Source of the DNA: Lolium rigidum
Lineage: Eukaryota; Streptophyta; Magnoliopsida; Poales; Poaceae
Length of the DNA: 64,000 nucleotides
Assembly: GCF_022539505.1 (NCBI RefSeq)
Contig: NC_061514.1
Span: 331,869,090-331,933,089, forward strand
Direction: 5' to 3'
Shown: one piece after another, positions 1 to 9,272 of the stretch
How positions within the stretch are numbered: the first letter of the stretch is position 1
How the letters are laid out: every line of letters begins with the position of its first letter
Notes under the pieces: generated by a model
Told to the model about the DNA's origin: nothing
Databases searched by the model: none
What the model saw: the letters and a program-made list of their open reading frames with translations, nothing else
Position numbers and translations under genes: made by a program

Positions 1-540
1 CAAGTGAGGCATTCCGGTTTGTGTAGAGCTTGAAGAGTTATCATCAAGATCAAGCGGGATGCGCAAGGCAAAGGTATGGCCTTGCTAGGTTTTCCTTTTA
101 CTGGTCTCAAGGTGGATGTTGGGAGACCGGATTATAGGATAGATATCCGCACTATTAAGAGGGGCTTTCGGTTGAGTAACTTGATCACATCGTCTTAGGG
201 AGCTCAATCCTTTGCATACTTTGCATATCCTTATTGCTTCTTGGTGTTTCTCTGTGTGAGGTTCTTGAGCTTGTTGCTAGCTTTACAACAAGCCCAAGTT
301 CATCGAAAACGGAATCCGCATGCATCTTCTATTGCGTTTTCGAGTTTGGACGTCTTCACCATTTCTTGACGGTGGAGACTCCCTCTCTAAAATCATATAA
401 AATGTTCTGTGAGGAGCTCCATATTTCCAGTTTTTGTTGGGGTTCTATTCGTCGTTATCTTTCCAACAAAATTGGTTTCATGTCAATCGGAGTCCGGACA
501 CAAAAGTTATCACAGTTTTTGTATAACATGCTTTCCTGCT

Positions 541-770
541 GACCCGGTTTCTAGCCCGGCGTGACCGGCCGTCCGACCGGATGGCCCGGTTCAAACCGGC
601 CCCTGGACCGGTGCCATCCGGGCACTATCCAGTAAGCTTTTCAGCTTGGTCCGGTCACTAGCCCGGTCGACCGGTCTGTGGACCGGATGTCCCGGTCTGT
701 GGCCCGGTCTGACCGGGTCCTGAACCGGACGGCCCGGTCCCAGGCCCGGTTGACCGGCCTCCCCGACGGT
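541..770. repeat. CCGG-rich array inside the LTR
   Basis: About 230 bases are packed with degenerate copies of GACCGG/CCCGGT, giving many CCGG tetranucleotides in both orientations. The array sits 40-270 bases upstream of the TATA box of the same LTR, the expected place for enhancer-like LTR repeats. A comparable array with a different unit lies in the other SIRE-like LTR at 16490-16655. Confidence 0.75.
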
Positions 771-810
771 TGACTCAGCCCAACTTTTCCCCAACGGTTA
801 TATTGCTCTT

Positions 811-826
811 GGGCTATAAATAGCCC
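811..826 (+). promoter_or_regulatory. TATA box of the LTR, in a palindrome
   Basis: GGGCTATAAATAGCCC is a 16-base near-perfect palindrome containing a canonical plant TATA box. It lies in the LTR downstream of the CCGG array and is the likely retrotransposon promoter core. Confidence 0.55.
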
Positions 827-1777
827 TTCTTCCACCTTGGGCTGAGTTAGTTCTTCCCATTCTCTCACCTCCATTGTTGCTATTTGAAGAACTTGCTCTC
901 CCCCTTGATTCCTCCAACCGTTCTTGCTAATTCTTGAGGGATCTAAGAGAGGAGATCTAGATCTAAACTTCCACCAAACCGTTTCTTCTCTAAGTGAGGG
1001 AATCTCTTGGGATCTAGATCTTGGAGTCTTTGGTTGACTTTTCCCCTTGATTCTTCCTCTCCAATCTCATCCTAGCATTCGTTGCTTTGGTGGGATTTGA
1101 GTGTGAAGGACTTGAACACCTCCGGTGTTCTTGCTTTGCATCATTGCATAGTGTTGAGCTCTCCACCACGATTTGTTTGAGTGAGAGACCGTGAGCTTGT
1201 TACTCTTGGAGGGTGACCTCCTAGTTGGCTTGGTGATTGGTGCTCCGGTGATCTCTTCAAGAAGATTGTGAAGAGGCCCGGGCTTCTCCTTCGTGGAGCT
1301 TGTGAAGTGGTTGTGGAGCTTGCCATCTCCGGAGCGGAGGAAAAGCTAACCATAAGGAAAGGGCCATTATCCTTCGTGGGTGTGGTTCGGAGAATAGGGT
1401 GAGCCTTCGTGGCGCGGGGAATCCTTCGTGGGACCTCCACTCCTCCAAACGTGACGTACCTTGTTGCAAAGCAAGGGAACACGGGAATACATCCTCGTCT
1501 CCGCGTGCCTCGGTTATTTCTATACCCGAGCTCTCTTTCCTTGTGATAGCCATCGTGCTTGAAGTACATATATCTTGCTATCACTTGTGCTACATATATC
1601 TTGTGCCTATCTTGCTTAGCTCTAGTTGCTATTGTTACACTTAGTTGAGCTTAGCATATTTAGGGTTTGTGCTTGTAAACTAAACGATAGTTTAATTCCG
1701 CATTATTACAAGACAAATCCGTAAGAGTTTTTAATTGCCTATTCACCCCCCCCTCTAGGCGACATCTCGATCTTTCA

Positions 1778-3720
1778 AGCAGGCCATGCTATTTTACGGC
1801 CACCCAGCGCTCGGCCAGCACATGATCATCCCCGGCACCGGCGCGGCCTCGGTGGGGAGCTCGGCCTCCTCCGTGACCCGGCCCCTTCCTCCAAGGTCAA
1901 CTGCCCCACCGACTGCCCTATTTGGGCAAGAAATGGGGGCGCATGGGCGGCACGTGTACCCGTCACGGGATGGGTCACCGGAGGTGGGCGAGTCCATGAC
2001 GGGGCCGTCACCTTCGTCCATTGACCTAAACCGTGCGCCGGCGAACTCCAAAGGCCCCAAGAACCTGGGAGCAGCTGCGACGTCCGGTGCACGCAACCTC
2101 GTTCGACGATCCGTCGGCCGCGCGCGCGCAGCTCACCTTCCACCGTGCAGGCCCCTCCGTCTTTCGCGCAGACAATGCCGCCGACCTCTGCCATATCCTT
2201 CGACACAGCAGGCTCCCCAGCCACCTCCCATTGACACACAGGAGGGCACAACCGCCCGTCCCGGCAAGCATAAACATTGAGGAGGAGCCGTTGTTCGGTG
2301 AGGGCCTCGCACAAGCCGCAGCTGCACAAGCTCGAGGTCGCCGGTAAGCAAACGAACCGCCAACTACACGGAGAAGGAGGACAAGGTGCTCGTCGATGGA
2401 TGGTTGACCATCGGGCAAGATGCGTTGACGGGTGCCGAGCAGTAAGGGGACCGCATTCTGGCGCCGGATCTATGAATACTTCCATGAACATCGCAAATAT
2501 GGACAGGAGCCATTTGAGAGCGACCGCAGCGAAATATCGCTCCAAAAGAGGTGGGGAGCAATTCAAACAGAATGCAACAAGTTCCACGCGGCGTATGAGC
2601 ACGCGAGGCGGCTCCCCGTTAGTGGCATGGGTGTGAAGGACTTGGTATGATTCTTAACCTCAACTTGTTCATCCGATGTTTGCACATATGTTTATCGTTG
2701 TTGTCTCGCTTTGCTCTAGGTGTGGCGAGCTTTGGAATTCTACAAAGTCAACAATGGAGAGAAGACCTTTGCCTTCCCTCATTGTTGGAAGGAACTCCAC
2801 GGCACCCCCAAGTTCCAGGAGGGGTACGAGAGCTACATGGCGACCTTGACTGGCAACAATCCCGCCAAAGATGCCACGGTCATTGACCTTGATGGTGGGC
2901 AGCCTTGCGGTAGCTCCGCTTCTCGTGCAAGTCGTCCACGCGGCCACAAGTCAACCAAAGCCGACATGAAGCGTGATGCTTCATCCATGCTATTGTATGG
3001 CACTTTGAAGGAGATGCATGCGGACAGAGAGGTGTCCACGGACAAGAGGGATGAGAGGAGGCGCCGGGAGAAAGAAGAGGACAGGAAGAAATTCTTTGAT
3101 GTCCAGCAGAAGAAGCTTGAGATTGAAGAGGTCAAGGCCAAGACCAAAGCTAAAGAACTTGAGCTCAAAGAGAGAGAACTTGAGCTCATAGCAATAGCAA
3201 GGGCCAAAGAGGTGGAGCTGAAGGCGAAGGAAGTTGAGCTCAAACGCCAAGCCGAGGACAACCTCATCATGAACGCCGACTTGACCAACATGAGCGAGGC
3301 GAAGAGAGCTTGGTTCGAGAAGAGACGAAGGAGATCCTCGAGCGCCCAAATTGAGTTAGACAATCTCAATTGTAATTTTTATATTTTTCTTAAACTATGG
3401 CACATTTTATTTGATTTATCATGGTACATTTGATAATATTTTATGGTATTTGATAATATTTTATGTTTATTATATATTATTCTATGTTTACGAGATATTA
3501 TTCTATATCAAACTAAGGATCTGTGGCCAGAGGACCTATTTTCCAAAGAAATAGGCCAAATGGCCAAATGGCCAAATGGGTGGCCGCTGCGTTGGGCGCA
3601 GCGTGCGATCCAAACGGACGCGCGGACGCGGGACTCCGTCCGCGCGTCCGCTCGGGCACGCAAACGGCCCAAAACGAACGGTCCAGCGCGTCAGTTTGGG
3701 TCGCTCGGTTGGAGATGCAC
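1778..3720 (+). mobile_element. PIF/Harbinger-type element, left end lost
   Basis: The segment carries a Myb/NAM-associated protein gene of the kind that accompanies PIF/Harbinger transposases. It ends in GCTCGGTTGGAGATGC at 3703-3718, matching the right terminal inverted repeat of the GGGCATCTCC family seen elsewhere in this window. The left end is missing where the LTR (1-1777) abuts. The typical TTA duplication is not recognisable on the right. Bases 3434-3700 are AT-rich 3' flank followed by GC-rich subterminal sequence, with no further gene. Confidence 0.6.
1788..3433 (+). pseudogene. Harbinger ORF1-like Myb/SANT and NAM-associated protein, frameshifted
   Basis: Two exons are visible. 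Exon 1 (1788-2644) ends CTTG|GTATGA; exon 2 (2720-3433) follows CTCTAG. Exon 1 encodes a Pro/Ala-rich N-terminus, then a SANT/Myb-like block (NYTEKEDKVLVDGW, FWRRIYEYFHEHR, LQKRWGAIQTECNKF). Exon 2 encodes WRALEFYKVNNGEKTFAF and a long charged coiled coil rich in KELELKERELEL, the NAM-associated C-terminal domain (PF14303). The reading frame shifts near 2346 and again near 2444, between GAEQ and KGTAFW, so the copy is not intact. In PIF/Harbinger systems a Myb-like ORF1 protein binds the element ends and acts with the DDE transposase; that role here is inferred from the family. Confidence 0.7.
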
Positions 3721-3993
3721 ATTTGGTATGCCTGGCCTGAACGATAACCACTACGGCACTACCGATTGCCGATGGGATCTTACGATGAAGAACGGGACCT
3801 GATTTGTGAGAGATTTGCTGATGGAAGGCACTTGCTCTTGCAGTGCAGAGCAGTCTAACGATTTTGATATGAACTTGCCTGGAACCGGCGTTGTTCAGCT
3901 AAGGTGTTGAGGTTGTACTCGGAGTAATTCTTCACAGAAGGAAGCCAACGAGAAATTGTTCTGCATTGTTTTAACTTACGTGTGGAATATAAC
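3721..3993. other. Gap between two Harbinger ends, no gene seen
   Basis: Roughly 270 bases separate the right terminal repeat ending at 3718 from the left terminal repeat starting at 3997. No convincing ORF, RNA gene or repeat was seen. Confidence 0.5.
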
Positions 3994-3996
3994 TTA

Positions 3997-5680
3997 GAGC
4001 ATCTCCAATGCGGCGAGTTAATTTTTCCTGGCGTGTGAAATAGCGGCCAGCACGCCGGGTATTTGGCGCACGTGGCACAACGCGTGGTAAATGCAAAGGC
4101 AAGTACTTGAAAGGCAACTGCCGCTCTGAAACTTCCCCGCTCTGCTTTGTCACCGGCAAAACCTCCACCCCATTCTCCTCTGGCGGATTCGTGGCGCCTA
4201 ATAGACGACTTCGTTTTCCGAAAAACGACGAGGCGCCACCGCGCATCTAGGCGTCCGATTTGCCGCTTCGCCGTTACCAAATCGCTGCATCACCGCCGTG
4301 AGCCCGTGACTTCCTTGCATCTGGTGCGTCCGCAAGGTGCTCGAAGGTATGAGTTGGTCTTCTTTCAATTAGATTTTGAAGTTCCTAAGGTTGAATTTGT
4401 TAAGTGGTGTGTTAAACGATTCAACACCGATCTGTGTGGTGGCACTGATCTCAAATGATTGTAGGCACTTTGTTTTATAATCAATGAAGCTCAGGGTTTT
4501 CCTTTAAAAAATTTATCAAGTGTGTCAAGCGCTTTGCTGTTGCAATGGTGAAGGTGTTCGACCAGGTTTTTTTTCGAGCACCCAATAAAGCAGATACGGC
4601 ATGGCTTCTTGAGTTTAAGAAGAATAGTAGATTTTCAGGTACGCTTGGTTCGATTGATTGTATGCATTGGAGTTGAAAGAATTGTCCTGCCACATGGTAT
4701 GGACAGTTCAAAGGCCACAAAAATAATTCCACCATAATCCTTGAAGCTGTGGCTTACTATGAAACCTGAATTTAGCACGCTTTTTCGGATTGCCTAGTAT
4801 ATTGAACGACATTAAACAGTCACCCTTAATGAGCATGATTGCTTTGGGTGATACTCCACCGATTCGGTTTCAAGCCAATGGGCGCACATACAACTTTCGG
4901 TACTTCCTACCTGACGGCATCTACCCAAAGTGGCAAACATTTGTGAAGCCATTTGTCAAACCACCTGGTAAGAAACAAATTCAATTCCACAATGCACAAG
5001 CGCCGGCAAGGACAAATGTTGAGAGTGTATTTGGGATTTTGCAAGCCTAATTTTTTTTATTGTCAGAGGACCGGCTAGATTTTGGGATCTAGAGATCCTT
5101 TGGTACATCATGAATGCCTGTATCACCATGCATAACATGATCATCGAAAATGAGCATGGTCAAGACAATGACTGTTTGAACTATGAGTTGATGGACCGAT
5201 CAGTTCGAGTGCGTAAAAGAGAAGAGAGAGTTGCCAAATTTATTGCATCTTACAAAGCTATTCAGAAGGAGGAAACTCATCTTGACCTTCAGAATGATTT
5301 GATGGAAGAGTGGTGGATATGGAATGGCCAGCGGTAATTATATCTCATTTGTAGTTGTTATATTTCATTTATTCACAATATGTTGTATTAAATAATAATA
5401 ATTTTTTATTTCATAATATTGTAGTAAACTATTTATATTTTATATATTTAATTGTGTTTGATTTTCATAGCGCTTTCTAGTTGTTGTTTTCGATTTGTGC
5501 ATGCGCCAGCGCGCTGCATTTTATAGCACCTCAAAACGACGTGTTTTGCGCGCGCTAAACTTTGCGGCGTCTGGTGAAGCGATTCGCAAACGCGCACGCT
5601 AAATTGAGAAAACAGTGTTTATAATTATTTTAGCGCGCGTATGTTTCGAGTGGCAAGCAATTAAGCTAAGTTTTACCGGG
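3997..5680 (+). mobile_element. Decayed PIF/Harbinger element with transposase
   Basis: The left end reads TTA|GAGCATCTCCAATGCGGCG, with TTA at 3994-3996, the standard Harbinger target site. The interior encodes a plant-type PIF transposase remnant. The right side (5500-5680) is rich in GCGCGC and TTTAGCGCGCG, the usual subterminal sequence of this group, but the matching right terminal repeat is not found before the next element begins at 5749. The right boundary is therefore approximate. Bases 5340-5500 are AT-rich 3' flank without a gene. Confidence 0.65.
4330..5337 (+). pseudogene. PIF/Harbinger DDE transposase remnant
   Basis: Blocks typical of the plant transposon protein family (PF04827) appear in order: AWLLEFKKNSRFSGTLGSID then CMHW near 4600-4680 (first catalytic Asp), GQFKGH, ILEAVAYYE, LNDIKQSP at about 4800 (second Asp), YFLPDGIYPKW at about 4900, NVESVFGILQA at about 5020 (catalytic Glu), then MNACITMHNMIIENEH and the C-terminus to 5337. 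Stop codons (for example after CMHWS) and frame changes separate the blocks, and the N-terminal third is poorly preserved. The three catalytic positions can be placed, but the gene cannot make a full protein. Confidence 0.8.
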
Positions 5681-6049
5681 ATGTAGCAAAGTTGTCGATG
5701 CTATTGGGAGTTTGGCCTCATGGTGCAGGTCTAGGGTAGGTACTCCAAGGGCGCGTTTGGTTGCCTGGGCCGGATTCCTGCATGCCTAGCGCAGCGAGAT
5801 GGGAGCCATTGCACGTCCAGAACGGGCCATGGGCCACTTTTGGCAGGTCGTTTGGTAGCCTGCAGCCTTTTGCGCGCCGGAAAAGGAACCCAGGCCCCAT
5901 CGTTTGCTTGTCCGTTTTCAGCGCATCTTGCGCGGAGGAAAACATGAATCAACTGTTTGGTTGCTCAAATCACAGTTTCATATCCTTACCACAATTCAAA
6001 TATGGTGAGATTACCATGTCATGGCATATTACATACGATCATAGACCAC

Positions 6050-6366
6050 TTAGAAGAACATGATCCTCACGATCACCACGATGAGGAAGGCGATGATGTA
6101 ATCTTTGACTCGGCTGAGACGTACCTCCGGTGGTGCTCCTTGTAGAGCACGTACTTCCTCCGGCGGCAGCTGTGCTAATGGCACTGCATCATCGATGGCC
6201 TGGTCTTCCTGTAGCTCCTCTTCCAGGAAGATGAGGTACTCTTGTTGTGCCTCCTCCAATGTTGCATATCCTCGGTAGCTGTTGTTGGAGTAGCCATTGA
6301 CCTGATCTTGACAGACTCTCCATGAGCTGTAGATTTCTCGAACCCGCCCGCGAAACACCACATACC
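6050..6366 (-). CDS. Viroplasmin-like (RNase H N-terminal type) domain exon
   Basis: After a splice acceptor (CATTCTAG) the minus strand reads WYVVFRGRVREIYSSW, then VCQDQVNGYSNNSYRGY and LEEAQQEYLIF. This is the caulimovirus viroplasmin / RNase H1 N-terminal fold (PF01693), which binds RNA-DNA hybrids in RNase H1. An acidic linker follows, and the C-terminus YIIAFLIVVIVRIMFF is a hydrophobic segment fit for a tail anchor. The upstream exon was not securely identified; an ATG at 6483 lies out of frame with the obvious splice. It reads in the same direction as the SANT gene and lies downstream of it. No other pararetroviral domain is nearby, so this is not an integrated virus. Function unknown. 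Confidence 0.6.
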
Positions 6367-6663
6367 ACTAGAATGGCATAAGAAGAAGTTAGCAATCACA
6401 ACAATGAAGCAATGCAGAAATGAGCAATAGAACAAGACAAGTGTTGACAACAAATCTGAAACTAACAGGGGCATGCATTTCATTCCAAAAGTCAATCAGA
6501 AGTTTATCCTACACTACCGTGATGTCATCCTACCATCACAACAAAAGTGGGTGTCTCGACAGAATACTGCAAAGTTCACCATGACCTGAGGGGTTAGTAT
6601 ATACCACCTCATCATACTTACAAAAAGGGGCCAAATGTTTTCATCCTAGCTACTGCCAGAATA

Positions 6664-6673
6664 TACATCATCA

Positions 6674-6750
<77 letters not shown>

Positions 6751-6751
6751 A
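6664..6751. repeat. ATC trinucleotide microsatellite
   Basis: Close to 30 nearly uninterrupted ATC/TCA units lie between the viroplasmin exon and the end of the SANT gene. The minus-strand poly-Asp frame that runs across it is a by-product of the repeat. Length polymorphism between individuals is likely. Confidence 0.95.
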
Positions 6752-6813
6752 CATCATCATCATCCTCACCATCTCCATGCATGCCTCCCTGAACCACCCC
6801 GTCAAGGGCACCA

Positions 6814-7942
6814 CTACACCTTGCTGTGGTACTTGCCAAGGTAGTTCCTCAGCCAGAGGACGCGGTGTGGCTCGATCATGCCGACGAAGCTGGAACCTTG
6901 GGCCTTGTGGTCGACGAGGTGGCTGAGGGCGACCATCAGATCATCCTCGGTGAAGCCAAGCATGTCCATGACTGCATTGTAGAGGTCAGGGTGCATGTCC
7001 GTGGGCTTGTTCGCCCTGATGGCCTGTGTGACCTCCTTCACAGCAACAATCATGTTGGTGAAGGCCACCAGCTCGTCGTCCGCGAAGGCACCTTTCTTCC
7101 TCTTGCCGGCGGTCGGCTTCTCAGGCGCGTCGGCTGGCTTGTCAGCATCGAGGTTCACCGTCTCGGACTCCTGGGTATCAGCATCCTCAGGTGCAGGGGC
7201 AGCAGAGCCCAGGGGCTCACTGGATCCCATGGCGTACTTGCCGGTGGCGAGGCCGAAGGAGAAGATGGTGTGCATCTCGTCTGGCGATGGGCACATTGAG
7301 GAACTCCGCGTCCTTTGGGTGATCCTACGATACGAAGGGACAATGATGTTAGTTGTGCTCGTGGCTGATCACAAAAGTTAGTGAGGAGGACTAAGTTATT
7401 GAGGTGCTCACCGCGACGTGCCCGCAGTAGTGCTCACCCTCAAGGACGATGGATTTGGTGTCCTCACACCACCGAGGAGTGCTTAGATCGCGGAGCCTGC
7501 TAATAGTCAGCCACCTCTGCCTCCACTTCCTCAGGTGGTTGTACACCTGAGTGGAGCAGACGGAGACACCACAGTGCTCATCTAGGCCCTTAGCCAAGGA
7601 ATTCAGATGGACTTCCTTGAAACCTTTGTCAGTACGCAGCCCGCTCTGGATCAAGCCACACATCTTCTCCAACACGAAGCTGGACATGAAAGGAAGCCAT
7701 TTCATGGTGGCATTCCTTTCCTGCCCGGACTTCAGGGCCTTCCCCACTTCCATGCGGTTCTTGTTCTTCTTAGTGCTGGCCAACCTAGCAGCCACCTCTG
7801 CCGCTACCTGAGCCACTAGGTCAGACACAGGAAGAGGGGTGACCTTGGACTCGAACGTGGGCTGCGAATCGGGAACTTGGGAAGGGATCTGTGAATCCCC
7901 AACGCAGACAAGCGCCTGGCTAAAGTCATTGCAGAAGGAGTC
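6814..7942 (-). pseudogene. SANT/Myb-like protein gene, frameshifted copy
   Basis: Two exons are clear. The upstream one (7412-7942) starts after TGTAG and ends GTCGCG|GTGAGC; the downstream one (6814-7324) starts after CGTAG. A 5' exon ending CTGTAAGT near 8285 is likely. The protein carries MKWLPFMSSFVLEKMCGLIQ, KGFKEVHLNSLAKGLDEHCG and VYNHLRKWRQRW, a Myb/SANT-like DNA-binding domain (PF12776), then DHPKDAEFLN and GKYAMGSSEPLGS and a helical C-terminus ending GKYHSKV. A one-base frame change near 7290, between NVPIA and DEMHTIF, breaks this copy. The family is common in grasses and usually found with Harbinger-type elements. Possible role: binding element ends or nearby DNA. Confidence 0.65.
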
Positions 7943-8772
7943 CTACACACATCAATGTACATCCTAAATCAGACAAGCAGTTCATGGCAACGTTAGCAAC
8001 CGAACAAGTTCATCCTAAATCAACCAAGCAGGTCATGGCAACGGTAGCAACCGGACAAGTTCATCCTAAATCACACAAGCAGATCATTGGACTAACCCCT
8101 GCTACAAGAAACCCTTGACAACACCATGGCAGTACCAATCGGAACCATCGAATCCTAGCAAGATCATGATAGCTCACCTCAATCCGAACTAACCCCTGCT
8201 ACAAGACCAAACCCTAGACAAGATCTGACTACTCCTAACCTAGATCTAAACATTGCCGCGGTACGGGGATAAAGGATGACTTACAGTCATGGCCGGAGAT
8301 GAAGATGCGCTGGACCAGGAGGTAGCCCAGATGTACTCGCCGCCGCCGCTGCTGCAACCGTCGCCGACCGGAGATGCGTGCGCCTCTTACCTGCTTGCCG
8401 ACGGGAGGAGGAGATCGAAATGGGGGGGGGGGGGCAGTACGTGGAGGAGGGGGTAGAAATAGGCCATGGGGCACGGCGGGAGGTGACGGAATCCTTCTCG
8501 CCCACCTTTTCGCTTTTCGCCGATGCGCGCCGGCTCCCGCCATCTCCATTCTCTTCCCCACCCGTGCGCCGAAGATTCCCTTTTGCATCAGCGGGCGTGG
8601 AGATTTGCCTGCACCATTGAAAACTACCGAACCGGGCGTTCCTTCAGGGCCTGGCCCGACACTGCTTTGAGAACCGGTTCATGCGACAACGCGGCTCGGC
8701 CTAGGCATCCAAACGGGCCAAAAATTGCTGGCCCGATGCGAGCTAAGGGGCTGCAGGCTACCAAACGCGCCC

Positions 8773-9272
8773 AAGCCGTTGTACTCCGTAACATAATTTA
8801 TGCACAAAATTGTTTAATAAAAAAAAGGCCAACACCTAGTAAAGCTTTTGGGAAACCCAGGCAGTGGCTAACCCTGGTGTAGGAGAACGTTTGCACCTAC
8901 CTACATGCCGCAGTTTCTCCAATCTTGTGCAAAAATGCAGGCCATCACTGACCGCCATGGCGCATACACTAAACTATTCACTGGACGCTATCATTGCCCG
9001 TTCATATAGACTTCGCAACAATGCACCTTATCTACTAAGATAGAACGAAGCACACCCCTTTTGACAGGCAACAATGTGTCTCAGAATTCTTAACTATATC
9101 TTGTGCAACATTTTCTCCATGCTGAAAACAATACGATTCCAACCTGAAAACGATATGATCATATTTTCATGAGTCATAGCTGGAACATAGCACAACAAGG
9201 TGTCTGGCTGCGACACTGTGAGACAACATCCAAGAAAGGACCACTTATACCCCCTCCAGGAAGAGATCAATG
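8773..9272. other. Spacer downstream of F-box gene A
   Basis: About 500 bases between the TIR element and the stop codon of F-box gene A. It should contain the 3' UTR of that minus-strand gene. No other gene, repeat or RNA was recognised. Confidence 0.5.

Larger units (their letters stand above)
1..1777 (+). mobile_element. SIRE-like Copia LTR, left end outside window
   Basis: The stretch ends in CTCTAGGCGACATCTCGATC followed by TTTCA, preceded by a C-rich run, which is the usual 3' edge of SIRE-type (Ty1/copia) LTRs in grasses. A second LTR with the matching layout, TGAAAG...CTTTCA, lies at 15691-16798. No coding sequence is visible; ORFs here are short and unconvincing. At 1778 the sequence changes abruptly to a Harbinger accessory gene with no primer-binding site next to the LTR, so this is a solo LTR or the 3' LTR of an element lying to the left. 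The start and target duplication cannot be seen. Confidence 0.7.
5749..8772. mobile_element. 3-kb TIR element carrying SANT and viroplasmin-like genes
   Basis: The left end reads GGGCGCGTTTGGTTGCC and the right end reads GGCTACCAAACGCGCCC, inverted copies of each other. This TIR resembles the GGGCCCGTTTGTTT type of PIF elements. A CCAAG direct repeat overlaps both edges (5745-5749 and 8771-8775), so a 3-base CAA or 5-base CCAAG duplication are both possible. A second inverted pair (GTTTGGTAGCCTGCAGCC near 5850 and GGCTGCAGGCTACCAAAC near 8750) lies inside. Both genes inside read on the minus strand and no DDE transposase is present, so the element is non-autonomous. The right 450 bases are GC-rich subterminal sequence. 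Confidence 0.65.

Noticed and set aside
1141..1644. ORFs inside the LTR
   Set aside because: Overlap on both strands, no domains, and lie in LTR sequence that is non-coding in this lineage.
6050..6366. Integrated pararetrovirus (viroplasmin domain)
   Set aside because: No movement, coat, protease or reverse transcriptase sequence of caulimovirus type nearby; the domain also occurs in cellular RNase H1.
6618..6839. Poly-Asp protein on minus
   Set aside because: Simple translation of the ATC microsatellite; no start context or homologues expected.
8290..8670. Plus-strand ORF beginning MAGDEDALDQEV
   Set aside because: Runs antisense through the probable first exon of the SANT gene and through a G-run; no domain.
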